A program made the translations under genes and the position numbers. A DNA stretch of 64,000 bases from the NCBI RefSeq assembly GCF_052324685.1, contig NC_135212.1, forward strand, positions 5,536,609-5,600,608, given 5' to 3'. The notes beneath the pieces were generated by a model. The model had not been told where the DNA came from. It saw nothing but the letters and a program-made list of their open reading frames with translations, and did no database searches. This DNA is from Brachyhypopomus gauderio (lineage: Eukaryota > Chordata > Actinopteri > Gymnotiformes > Hypopomidae). Shown piece by piece: positions 46,983 to 60,500 of this stretch; the first letter of the stretch is position 1, and the number at the start of each line of letters is the position of its first letter.

Positions 46983-47883
46983 ATGTTCGGCCGCTCCAGG
47001 AGCTGGGTGGGAGGCCAGGGGAAGTCGAAAAACATTCACTCCTTGGACCACTTGAAGTAAGTGCTACCAGAGAATTAGCCACGAAGCTAACCAGCTAGCT
47101 ACACAAACCTGAACTTGAGGGTCAGTCACAACATTTATCTTCCCTTCATCTTCACTAAACTGTCGTTTTTTAATCTAACCCGGTAGGTACATGTACCACG
47201 TCCTGACCAAGAACACCACCGTGACGGACCACAACAGGAACCTGCTGGTCGAGACTATTAGATCCATCACCGAGATCCTCATCTGGGGGGATCAGAATGA
47301 CAGCTCAGTTTTTGAGTAAGTTTTGTCCCATTTATCACTGAAATCACAAGATACTTAATAACATTTGCATCTGAGTTCATATTTTCATGTATTCATGTGT
47401 GATGAACCAGTAAACAGTGGCCTAAACCTTTCTTAGTTCTTAGATTGTTTTTTTTAATGAAGTTTCTAATGTGTACAAATCCACTAAAATTCTGTTTTCT
47501 TTTTAGCTTCTTTTTGGAAAAGAACATGTTTGCGTTTTTTCTCAACATCTTGCGACAGAAATCCGGACGGTATGTTTGCGTCCAGCTCCTTCAGACGCTC
47601 AACATACTCTTTGAGAACATAAGTCACGAAACATCTCTATGTAAGTATTCGAGAGGCAACAGTCGCCGTGGGTTTACTCGGTGTTGCTGGTTTTTTTTTT
47701 TTGGGTTCTAACGCTTTACTTTTCCACTTCCCAGATTACTTGCTGTCCAATAATCATGTTAATTCCATCATTGTCCATAAGTTTGACTTCTCTGATGAGG
47801 AAATTATGGCCTACTACATCTCCTTTTTGAAGACGTTGTCCTTGAAACTCAACAACCACACTGTACATTTCTTTTATAATGAG
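46983..47883 (+). CDS. clec16a: CLEC16A exons 1-4
   Basis: Four closely spaced exons (46983-47056, 47187-47315, 47507-47640, 47735-47883) encode residues 1-162, the first half of the conserved FPL domain. All have GT-AG borders and correct phase; exon 4 ends FFYNE. Confidence 0.95.
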
Positions 47884-50800
47884 GTAAGGTACCTTTATTC
47901 TGGTGAGATATCTGGAAGGCTTTTCCCTTTAGGCAAGATTAACTGCATCAGCTTTACAGTTTTAAGATGACTGCAAAACAGAACACAACACTCATCCCCA
48001 CGTACAGTCGTTTCACTGCCTGGACCCTTCTTGAATTATTTCATTTATTTATTTATTTATTCAGGCCAGAGCTGGTATTACAGACACTACCATGTGTGCC
48101 TGTGTGCAGTGAGCCAGTTATTATGGCTTAAACTAAGTCACAAAAACTCGATTTTTTTTTCTGTAGTTACCTCCATGTGGCTCCTGTTGTATAGGGGGAA
48201 GTTATTGGAGTACTGTAAATGGTTGTACATTTGCACAAGTTATTTTCTTTATTCTCTGACACCACTGACTCCTGGTTGTTTGCTGGTGTCAGGAATAAAG
48301 GAAGCCCGGAAGGAAGGATTCGCTGTATGAGAGATGTGCTGCTGTAGGTCTCATTCCCTCCCCGCCTGGTTTCATCACTTGCAAGAAAGTGTTGCGGGTC
48401 GACCCGAGCTCTGACGTGCAGGAACAGCTACACAAGCTGTTTCGTAACACGATTGCGACGGTTATCTGGGTAAACAGAAGTGTTGAGCGGCCCCGCTAGG
48501 TTTCGGCACGTTTTACATACTGTGGCTGCCGCATGGCTCACGACTGCTGTATGTTATTACATAATTGATGCGCTCTGCCATACGGGTGCTGGTTAAAACT
48601 CGGCCGCTTCTGGCAGCGTATCCTCCTCTGCCGCCCTCTAGTGGCTCAGCGACGGGACTGACGGCGCCCAGGGCGGCCACAGCTACAGAGGAGGGAGCTG
48701 GTGGCGTGCGGCGAAGCCCACCTCTCTCTGAGCGAATCCTTCCGTCCGGTGTGGTGCCCTGTTCACGGCCTCGTTCTCTTGTCTCCCATGCTTTCAGCAC
48801 ACTAATGATTTTGCCCTGTACACGGAGGCCATTAAGTTTTTCAACCACCCAGAGAGCATGGTCAGGATCGCAGTCAGGACTATCACACTCAATGTGTATA
48901 AAGGTGAGTAAAAGGCCCCCAACACCACCCCAACTCCACCCCAACACCACCCCGGCTCTAAGCTACGGCTCCCCGCTCTTTCTCACTGCTGCCAGTCACT
49001 CTAACGACCGATAGTGGTCCACTCACTCTGTGAGGCACACTGACCTCACACTGACCTCACCGAGGTATGATTACCTTCTACCCCCTGCACCCTGTGGGCC
49101 ACTTCAAAGCAGTCCCGAGTGGTGGCTTACGAAATGAGGCTTCGGCCAAAGCTGAACCTTCATGAGCTCCTGCAATCACCTCAGCTCCCGATTGCCTGCT
49201 CCATCCTCATAGGTTGCGAGTAGCTTCATAATCTCTCCCTGATCTAGGAATGACACAGTGTCGGACAGACACCCCCCCCCCCCCGGAGTTTGGGATCGTG
49301 TGTATTAGGGGGAGGGGGGGAGTGTGTGAGGAGGGCCAGATGTGTGTTTTGTGGTGTGTTGAAAGTGTGTTCTAGCTAAAGAGCTGTTGGGCTAGAGGCT
49401 CAACTAGCTCCACTCTGCTCCTTAACCCTATTAACTGTGTGTTCTTCTCCTTCTATGGTGACTCCTGTGTGCCTTATTCCAGTCTCATGTAAGTTGGTCC
49501 ATTTCAGCCCTTTAACCGTTTCTCTTTATTCTTTCACCCTCTTTTGCAAATATCCCTGCATGCAAATTTTTTAAGTTACAAATATTCCAATTATTTGGGT
49601 TTTTTTGTGCAAAGAAGATATAATTTCTGAAGATCAAAGAGAAATAAAACAACCAAAACAAAAGCCCAAAACAACACAGATCGTATACTGTCTGACATCC
49701 CTGGGCTAATTCAGAGCGTTTCCTTTCCATGAGGGGGCAGCACTGAGTTCAGCTCCTCCCCTCCTAGACGATGCTGGAGTCTATGGTTCACACAGCAGCA
49801 CACTGTAGCCACCGGGTGCTTCAATCAAACACCTGTAATTTCACACACTTAGACCAATTTCTTCATTCTCACGCAGCCAAAAAATCTGTACGTCTCTGTG
49901 TTCCAAAACATCAGTGATTCAGCATAATAACCTCTTATTACTTCCTCTGTGCATTAACACAGCTGTCACAGAATTAAGTATTAAGTATCTACATTTGAAA
50001 CAGCACCGAGTTACCATTAACACAAATGCAAAAAATAGGTTTTATTTTATTATAAATATCCAAAAGTTTTAACGTGGCGTGGCTTTTATGTTTGCATGGG
50101 ATCGATTCCTTTCATGTCCGTGTGTCTCTGGTGGTCCTGCGATGTCCTTTAAATGTCTCGTTACAGTTCCCACCGGTCCCGCTAGCCCCTTCTCCACGTG
50201 TCCGCGTGTCCTAGCGATCGCCCGTTCCAGCTCGGCGCCCGTACCCGGCTGCTTTATTTCCCCCCCCCCCCGTCACGTGACCTTCTCTTGACGTGACGCT
50301 GCGTAACCCCCGTCGTCTCTTACTCTGCCTCTCAGTGGACAACCAGCACATGCTGCACTACATCCGGGACAAGACGGCCGTCCCCTACTTCTCCAACCTG
50401 GTGTGGTTCATTGGCAGCCACGTCATCGAGCTGGACAAGTGCGTCCAGACGGACGAAGAGTAAGGCCCCTCCTCCTCCTCACTCCCTCAGTTTGCTCGGG
50501 ATACACCGATTCCAGGCCGTTCGTAGGTAACTGGGCTCAGATATGTTGTACCTCGCGCTGAGCACAAGATGGCAGTATAGGTCAGACTAGGTAGCGCAGA
50601 CCTCTGACCTACAACGTCTGTAGCTTGCAGTAGGTAAAAGTGCAGCAGTGCGTTGTGGGTAATGCACCTGTTGTTAAGCGTGTCAGTAACGCCGGTGACC
50701 CAGCACAGTCCAACAACCCAAACCGTTAGTTTTGTGCACAATATACGTTTGCGGCTGAACGGTTGTCTGTTGTAGGCGCGTTGCTTAGATGAGGACAGTT

Positions 50801-53028
50801 GTGTTTTCCTGAGTCGAATCGCGTCCACCGCAGAGAAGAAGTTAAGTGCGAGTACCTGGGTGTGAAATACGCCTCCTCCTTCAGGCATAAGAACAGGGGG
50901 AAGTTGAGTGACCTTGTGGCAGAACACCTGGACCATCTCCACTACCTGAACGACATCCTCATCATCAACTGTGAGTTCCTCAACGACGTGTTGACGGACC
51001 ACCTCCTCAACCGCCTCTTCCTGCCTCTCTACGTCTACTCGCTGGTCAGCGGTGAGCAGGTGAGATCTTTGCACGTGCTCCTCCAGACTTCAAGATGGTC
51101 CAAGACCTTCTAACCCCAGCCCACTGGCACCCCTGTAGCGTATTAAAGCTTATTTCCATCAAGCCAGGGGTGGTGCAAAAGTCTTCACATATCAGTTGAA
51201 TCAGTCCTTTGCATGAAATGGGCCATAGAGTTAGGCTTATATCTATTCATAGATATAGTGATTTGCTCCAGTAAGCCTGATGGATGTCCTTTTACACATT
51301 AGCTGTTCTATATAATTAGCAATATTTCTGTTCTTTTTTTATTTCAATCTTTTGAAACACCCACTCCTTATGATATCTCTTTCCATTCTGGAGTTGGATC
51401 AACAGTCTTCCATTTCGTGGTTTGTGGGGCGACATGCTCTTTCTGTAAATTACTCAATACTCACTAAGGCCGTCATAGCAAATTTCACTGTTTGAATGTT
51501 ATTTAATATAATTAATATCTGATTAATAAAGAATTAACAAATGATGGCTAATGTGTTATAGCTGTAATTGGCTGTTTTAGGCATTTTTTCCATTAGGTTA
51601 AGCTTGCTAACCAGGCTGAGTAGTTGTTATCTGTTAGATACCTCAGTCTTCATACACACAGTACTGGATCAATACTGGAGTCACATTCCAACACGTTTGT
51701 AATGTGCTGTCAGAAACTGCCCTGAGGAAGAGAGATTTGGACACTTTTGAAGCACAGTGGCTCTGAGGTGCACAGTTTCTGGAAGAGAATATTTATATGT
51801 GAATTGTTCTTAGCCACAAGTGGTTCTAAGGAACACAGTTTCTGGAACTGAATTTTTATACGCAAGTTGTACTTAGACACAAGTGGTTCTAAGGAGCACC
51901 ATTTCTGGAACTGAATTTTTCTATGTGAGTTGTTCTTAGACACAAGTGGTTCTGAGGAACACTGTTTCTGGAACTGAATTTCAGATTTACTGTATTGTCA
52001 CCTGACAGCACGCTGTCTTACAAATCATTATTTTGAGAACTCACTCAGATTTTTTACTGTATTCTGCAAAATGAGTCAGACACAGCATGTCTGTGTGAAA
52101 AGGTTAAATATAACCTGCTGTGTGCTATGTGCACGAATAATGCGTTTAAAAAAGCTTGTTTTTGTGTTACGCTAGCATGTTATCAAACTGTTGGCACAAA
52201 TCCTAACCGAACGAGTGAAAAGTACCAGATATTTTCTGCAAATGTCACTCGTTTTTTAAATTTTATTAATATAAGTTGCTTTAAGAAATCCTTTCATCGT
52301 GTAACACGTTTGCTTTACAGAGCGAAGATCGCAAGATCAACCCTCAGGTGTCCCTGTACCTGCTGTCCCAGGTACGCAGACCCCGCCCTAAAGCCACAGG
52401 ACACCACCGCGCTTGTTCCCGGGAGACGCCGCCGGCTAGCCGTCCGCGTAGATTACGGCAGATTACGATCTGTTCTAGACAGTGCAAATCAAGCCCCGCG
52501 TGCCGTCAGACGTGTTCATCAGACGAGCAGATTGCGCTCGGCCGTGTCGTTCAGTCGAACTCGTTTTTTTTTTTCTTTTCGTCCTCCCAATTTGTCACTG
52601 TGTAAATCTATCAAAATCGATGATTCAAAGGCGACATTCCCCAGATGCCAAAATACGATGTAGCCGGTGTGACAGGGCGCGTCCTGTTACGTTCTTTGTT
52701 ACGAGTGTTTTCATGCTTGTGTAAATGATTCAAGCGTAGCACTACAGGTCCTGGATCAGTCTGCTCGTGTCCTTACTAGGTTAGATTTCATAGATTAAAG
52801 GCTTGTCCACTTCCTTAAATTGGTTCCAGAGTAGTACATGAGAAATCCTTCAAAAATGTCTCACCTAGTTCTCATAACTGTAGCCAGCTATGGGAACCCA
52901 TAGATGTTTTACAGATTGAGTTTTACGTAAGTGCAGTTTCTTTTCTCTCTCCGGCTTTTTGGCTGTAGTTACCATTACTGAATAGTAACTGCTAATTAGA
53001 AGGTGACTTCTGATGACATTTACAAGCA

Positions 53029-53123
<95 letters not shown>

Positions 53124-53459
53124 CTGGTGCACAGCTGTGCTCACAGCCGGGAGGTCTACATGGTTAGCTAAGACTGTGTTTCGCTGCCCCACGTACAGGT
53201 GTTTCTCATCATCCACTACCAGCCGCTGGTGAACGCTCTGGCCGATGTCATCCTGAACGGGGACCTGTCGGTGTTCTTGGCTCAGCCTGAGCAGAATGCC
53301 CACAAGAGCTCGGTGAGTGCCCCACCCCCTGAGCTCACTCAGACTCTCCACCAATCAGAACATAGATCACACGTGCGTGTGCATGTGCTCCCAGCCACTG
53401 CAGTCATGCAGACCCACTGATGCTGACAGACCTTTGCTGAGTGTGAAATCTCACCAACA

Positions 53460-53518
<59 letters not shown>

Positions 53519-55724
53519 TCCTACCACCAACCCAACACACATGCGTTACATACACGCATAACTATTTGTGTAAGCAGAGAAGGTAGCAGCAAAGAATTTT
53601 TTTAAACATGGTTTCTGTTGATCTTCTGAAAATAAATAGCCCTCTTCATGCTATCCTGCGGTGACCAGTTGCATCTCATGATATTTGTGGAAGATGTTAC
53701 AGTTCTTGTAATATAGGTATTAGCAGAACCCACAACCCTTTAGCAAGAAAAGGGTCAATCTGATATCTCTGTATCAGCACCTTTTACACTGGTTTTCAAG
53801 AAAATCTGTTTCCCTGAAGTTGCTCACATCTTTCTGTGCATTAATGCTCTGTTGTACTCGGTATGTGTCACACTGCACTGTTCAAATGTGTTTGGGCTTT
53901 TTCTGTGGCCTCTGTGCCCTGTAGTTAACCTGCAAACTGAGTCTAACTTCATCACTCACTCGATAAAGGAGAATCTGTTGGGAAGGTTTATATTTGACCG
54001 TCCCCATTACTACGTGGAAAAAAACTCCTTTAGCCACAACTCACTGTTGGTTAACTGGAAGACGATGACTCAAGTGTATTTGAACACGATGTGTCAGTTC
54101 CCCAAACTGGGAGAACTCGTCCCAGTTGGGAGTTGCAGGGAAACCCGTCCTGCACACGCGTCCTGCACACGCGTCCTGCACACGCGTCCTGCACACGCGT
54201 CCCGCACACGCGCCCCTAACACGCGTCCCGCAGTTTGTTCAGTTTCTTTGTTTGTCTGCTCTCTGGTCTGCACCCCCACATGGGACGCGGTCTCGGTCGT
54301 CTCAGACCTCAAGAAGAGAAATCGTCTCGCTCGTCTCAGACCTTGTGTCGACTGAGCTTTTGTTGTTCTCACGAGCGTAATTGCGTTGATGATGCAGTGA
54401 CGAGACGGCTGGTGTTTTTGTACGTCTCTTTGAACCTGCCACCCGAGCGGGCGTTGGTGACGTGTATAGGCGGCTGTGAAAGTTGTCGTGCGGTGCCGTC
54501 CCATAGCAGATACACCTTGTTTTTCTGCAGGTCAAAATCCCAGCGGGGTCATGCATATGCATATATGCAAATAACGATATAAAGCTGTCCCAGATGTTTA
54601 TGGTATGCAAGAAGGTGCTAATTGAGCGATGCTTGTTCTCTTCTTCTGCAGACGTGGTTACACACCTTCTCACATCATTCTTCTGGTGTTTGTTGAACTT
54701 GCGATGTAAACAAGATACATGAATTAAGTTTAAGACACACTCATTTGATTTTAACCTGTTCACCAAATGCAAGTATATATATTAAACCGAACTGAACTAT
54801 TAAGTATCTGAACTATTTTTTGTGTTTTTGTGTGTGTGTTTGTGTGTGGTCCTCTTCTACGGGTCAAGAATTTTGTAGCTCACGGGTGTTTGTTTTTTAA
54901 TCCCCCGCTTCCTTAGAGCAGGTGAATCAGACGGTGGTTGAGTCCTGCTAGTTGAAAGCCGTGGCGGGGAGCTGGTGTTTCTCAGAAGAGACCTCACTTC
55001 TGTTTAGCAGAGGGAGGGCGGCCCGTCGCCAGAGCCGCTCTGATCAGAAGCCTCTTCCCCTTTCCTCCCTCACACAGCCACCACCACAGCAGACTGTACC
55101 AGACACGCTGCACAAACTACCAGGAATCGGCGGCTCTGGTTCCTGATATCGGCCCGTCGCCAGGATGAGAAACATATTAAAACGTTGATTTGCACTTCCT
55201 TGTGGACAGGGGAAAGGCGTCTTTTTCTGGAATAGGTTTTCATAATAGGAACTTTGCTTCTGATTAGTGGAAGTGGAAATTGAGTTATGATTCACCATGC
55301 TGTCATAACATGTAGTAATAGAACTATGATTTACTTTTTTGTCAGACCTGTAAACATGAGTAATCATTTCAGCCAGTTAGGTTTTACAGCGACTTAATTC
55401 CATCTGTGAGATTCATGACATGACATGTTCAATTCACGTTTACCGGTTCTTAAATCATGTCTTACGTTCACCGTGTTGGACTGGATTGATCTCTTGAGTC
55501 TGCGTTCAGTCTGAGCCGTCTCCAGCCGCGTCTGCTGAACGGGAGCGCGGCGTGCTCAGAGGAACCCAGGCAGGACCGTCAGCGTGGCCGGGGTCTCTGC
55601 TGCAGTATCGCTTGCAGAGATCAGAGCGGCTGACTGCAGCAATTAGCCGAGCTAACCTACTTTCTTTTTCCCATAAGCTCTAGTGCTGCCAGTGCTGCAG
55701 TCTTACCAGCAAGCCACACACACC

Positions 55725-55780
<56 letters not shown>

Positions 55781-57540
55781 ACGTGACTTCCCCTGGCTGC
55801 AGTGTCCAAAGCGAGTTGGGACCTGGTTACATGGTGCACTCCACACATGGACTACTTTATGGAGATAGACGGCGGACGATGACACCTGCGTCTGCAGTCA
55901 TCTCCGCTTCCGACACACACACACACAGGAAGTGTGACTTTGTGCAGGAGTGTGCTCATTACCAAAAGCACTCTGTTTTTAGGCTGGTATACGAGCTATC
56001 TTAAAAGCCGCTTCCCGTACGTGATCCGCGCTGTGAGCGGTTCACGTGTCCGCAAGCCACGAGAGTCACACCTGCTGCCTGCTAGCTGGAAGTGCACATC
56101 AACCACCTGGTGACGGTGACCGTGTTTCACTCACTGGTTTCTAGACGAGCACGTTGCTTATTGTTTTCAGTTCTCGGTCCATTTGTTACGCCTGGTCTCT
56201 CCACACCATATCCTCCAAAACGAATTCTTTCTTCCCCGCCACCCAAAGAATAACATCAAAACAAACCTTGGCTTTTGGATATTTTGATTACAACCTAAAG
56301 TCGTTCAGTTGCCGTTCTGTCTGTGATGGAGAGCATGAGCTACTTCTGCGGAGGAGAAGAATATGGGACCAGATTGCATCTCTGCTGTCTTGTCTCCTTT
56401 CTAGTCAGGTCTTTCTTTATCTGCCTTCATCACTGAGCATTTATAAAATCACTAGTGACTAGAATTCATCATTCTTCCAGTTATTCATAAAGTAGCCCTG
56501 ATGTGGAATTTAATTCAGAACTTAATTCAGTATCTGTTGGCGGATCAAATTTCACCCCCTGATAAAAAATAACCCATGATGCAATTGTTAAAACTGCGGC
56601 AAATTTGAGATTGATGAAAGGAAGAGCAGCGGGAGAAGACCAGTGTTGCGTGACCTCACTTCCTCCGCCCACTCAGATCTGGCTGAATGTCCGCTGGGGG
56701 GGGGGGGGGGGGGGGGGGGTAAATAGATCTGGTGCTCAGATAAGAAGGCACTAGGCTAGGAGACCGCAGGCAGGCTGTAGGTGGCTGGTTCCTGCACTCC
56801 ACTTCTGCGTATCGAGGGCCACGGGCCCCACCGGCGCCGTCATACGTGACCCGTTAATCTGACTTCGGTTATGGCCGGGAAACTGAACTCGGGCAGCAGA
56901 AGCTCTCGAGCCGTCCCGAGTCGGTGCGTCTGCGGGTTTCGTGATTATTTGAATCTTGGTTTGGCGTGCTGATATATTGCTTTTAAGCTTTTTGCGAGTG
57001 ACCACAGATAATGTTATCTTAAGCATACGAATTGTAATAGCGCAAAAAAAAAATCACAGGATGTATTCGCATACCTTTTTTAAAAAAAAAAAAACTTTCT
57101 ATCTTTTTTTTCTTTCTTCACACACTGTTTCACAGGAGAGCTCATTTTCTTTGAATCCTTTGAAGTGTTCTGTGAAGAGCAGACCCCAAGAGGTTCCGTG
57201 TGGGATGAAGTGTCTTTGACGTGACGAGTGCTAGTCGTTCTGGCTGGTCTCCCCCTCTTCTCAGAATGACTCTGTTAGATCACTATCTGGGCAGCGTGAG
57301 GTGGGGTCTCCAACCCTGTGGCCAGGTTTGCACTCTTGCCCCTGTGGTACCCTTCCCTGTCCTCGAGCCCTAGGCACCTGCTTCCTGGCGCAGTGTGCGT
57401 GTTTCTGAGAAGCCCACGGCGGTCTTGTTCATAGAAGCTCTCGTGTGGCACGGGTATTATCGGGCCCGCCACTGTCCCTTACAGTGCAGCTTTCAGAATT
57501 TCGGTTTCGGAGACTGTTTTTCAGTCTTCTTGACCTGTTT

Positions 57541-57580
<40 letters not shown>

Positions 57581-60500
57581 TTTTGTCAGGAAGAAAACAA
57601 AGGAAGTCTGCATGATGCAGATCTTGAGATGTTTTGAACATTTAAGTTGCCTTTAAGGTATTTTCTCAGAAACCAGCAAGAATTACAGTTAGGTCTGATC
57701 TTGCATCTAATATTCACAATCGTTTTCAGCTCTTGACATGGTTTGCGTGCATTTCGTGTTTATGCATTTGTTTTATGCAGATAGCACTTGTTCTTCACAT
57801 TGTGTTTGTGTCTGGCGTTATTTGCACGTCTAGGTATCAGGTTTTAATTCCTGTTGTTTAAAGTGTGAGCCTGTGTTTATTTGCAGTACTAGGTAATGGC
57901 GTTGGTTGCTGTAGTAGTAGTAGCTCCTGTAATCCAGTACTAGTAGCTCTAGGGTGTCTTGAATCATTAACGATCTACAGTACGGTCTAGGATAAATTCT
58001 GTGAACAGAAAAGCACTTTTTAAGTCTCTCTGGATAAGAGTGTCTGCTAAATGCCCTAAATGTAAATGTTTAGTTTCTTCAAATTTGCAAAGTCCATTTT
58101 CTCTAGTATGACTAGACTAAACTATGACACAAAAATAAGCTGAACATAATGACCAACACTTCACCATCAGATCAAAGCACTGGTTTGTCATACTCACATG
58201 CACTTGCAGTTTCTTTCATCTCTGTATATAATGCACAACAAAACAGAAATGAACCTGATTACAGGCCTGAGCAAAAGTTTGTGGACCCTTTGGAAGTATC
58301 TGGGCCTCCTCCGGGCCTTTGGCTGCTCCTGTTTAGCCTGTATGAGTTCAGTCAGATGTAAGAAATCAAATGTAACACTCGGCACAGCTGCGTTGATTTT
58401 GTTTTTGAAGTTTTCGACGTGTGTGTGTGTGTGTGTGTGTGTTCACAGTAGTGTGTTAGAGAACAGGTGTCTACAAAAGATCAGAGTTGTTACCTTTTTT
58501 TTTGCATCAAAGTCCAATTAAAACAAAGGAAGTATTGTATTTACTGATGTCAGGGGTAAAGCCGTGTGCTTAGATCAATTTGCTGCAACTTTAAATCACG
58601 ACTACATGAAAAAAAAAATTGCAGGACTCCAGGGTAGGCGCAGGCATCTGCTACTCTGCTGGTTGAGCTGCAACATCACTACGCTCTTTCTACCAAGCTT
58701 CAGCACCAAAAGGGGGTTTCTACCAAGCTTCAACCCCACCAAGGTCTTTCTACCAAGCTTCAACCCCACCAAGGTCTTTCTACCAACCCCACCAAGGTCT
58801 TTCTACCAACCCCACCAAGGTCTTTCTACCAACCCCACCAAGGTCTTTCTACCAAGCTTTAACCCCACCAAGGTCTTTCTACCAAGCTTCAGCACCAAAA
58901 GGAGGTTTCTACCAAGCTTCAGCACCACCAAGGACTTTCTACCAAGCTTCAACCCCACCAAGGTCTTTCTACCAAGCTTCAGCACCAAAAGGAGGTTTCT
59001 ACCAAGCTTCAGTACCACCAAGGACTTTCTACCAAGCTTCAACCCCACCAAGGTCTTTCTACCAACCTTACCAAGGACTTTCTACCAAGCTTCAGCACCA
59101 CCAAGGTCTTTCTACCAAGCTTTAACCCCACCAAGGTCTTTCTACCAACCTTACCAAGGACTTTCTACCAACCCCACCAAGGTCTTTCTACCAACCCCAC
59201 CAAGGTCTTTCTACCAACCCCACCAAGGTCTTTCTACCAACCCCACCAAGGTCTTTCTACCAAGCTTTAACCCCACCAAGGTCTTTCTACCAAGCTTCAG
59301 CACCAAAAGGAGGTTTCTACCAAGCTTCAGCACCACCAAGGACTTTCTACCAAGCTTCAACCCCACCAAGGTCTTTCTACCAAGCTTCAGCACCAAAAGG
59401 AGGTTTCTACCAAGCTTCAGTACCACCAAGGATTTTCTACCAAGCTTCAACCCCACCAAGGTCTTTCTACCAACCTTACCAAGGACTTTCTACCAAGCTT
59501 CAGCACCACCAAGGTCTTTCTACCAAGCTTTAACCCCACCAAGGTCTTTCTACCAACCCCCGACAAAAACACACCAAACCTCAGGCCGCTCTCTGATGGG
59601 GAGTCTATCAAGGAGTGTTTGGTGGACTCTGTGGTGCTAATGTAGCCCCTCTGAAGACCACCGGCATCATGAAAGATCACTGAACATTGATCTGGTAGGG
59701 CAGACTGCTCAAACAGTGTGGCACCTGAGAGCAGAGATTTAAGAGTCATACGAGATGAAAGGCACTAACATTCCAGATGCAGACTGGGTGTCAGATTTTG
59801 GATTTGTTGAAGTAAATAAATGAAGTGAATGCCAAACTGCAGGGAATGGGGATCTTGGTGAATGAAATGTACAGCTTGGTGAAGGCTTTAGCGTGAACTT
59901 GTTGAGCTGTGGTCTGAAGTACTCCCAGCAGTACCACTAGTGGATTTTCAGGCTTCTCTCAAAGAGGAGAACTTCCCACACACGAGGAGGCATGCTCAGT
60001 TGTTTTGGAACTACCTACATATGAAGAAACGTTCTCACAGATGAAGTTCAGCAAATACAGATCTACCTACATATGAAGAGACGTTCTCACAGATGAAGTT
60101 ATGCAAATACAGATCTACTTACATAAGAAGAAACGTTCTCACAGATGAAGTTCAACAAATCCAGATACAGATCCTCTCTCACTGATGAGTGTCTGTCATC
60201 TGTCCTTCACGTTTCCACCACACTTTAGTATTTTTTCTCTCTTCACACTGAACAAGACAAGAAGACAAAGCACATTGCTTTTTGTATAAAGTTAATTAGT
60301 TGGCTTGTTTTTTTAGCACTGCAGAACATACAAATTTTCTGTATTGTTTGAGTATGGGTTAAAAGTATGTTATGTTAAATGGCAATACAATTGGCGGTAT
60401 ACTGTTTTCACTGCTGTGTTCATAGCCTTATTATAACTTTGTATTATTACAACAGCTAAATGGTAGTTTTCTGTATAGTTTAAAGCAATAAGATTTATAT

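Noticed and set aside
52127..52663. 178-codon ORF overlapping CLEC16A exon 8
   Set aside because: It reads a different frame from the conserved exon and has no similarity of its own.
53339..53586. ORFs over (AC)n/(TG)n runs
   Set aside because: Dinucleotide repeats give open frames of alternating residues with no coding value.
58564..59640. 358-codon ORF as a protein gene
   Set aside because: It consists of tandem repeat units of length divisible by three, is matched by open frames on the other strand, and lies in a CLEC16A intron.
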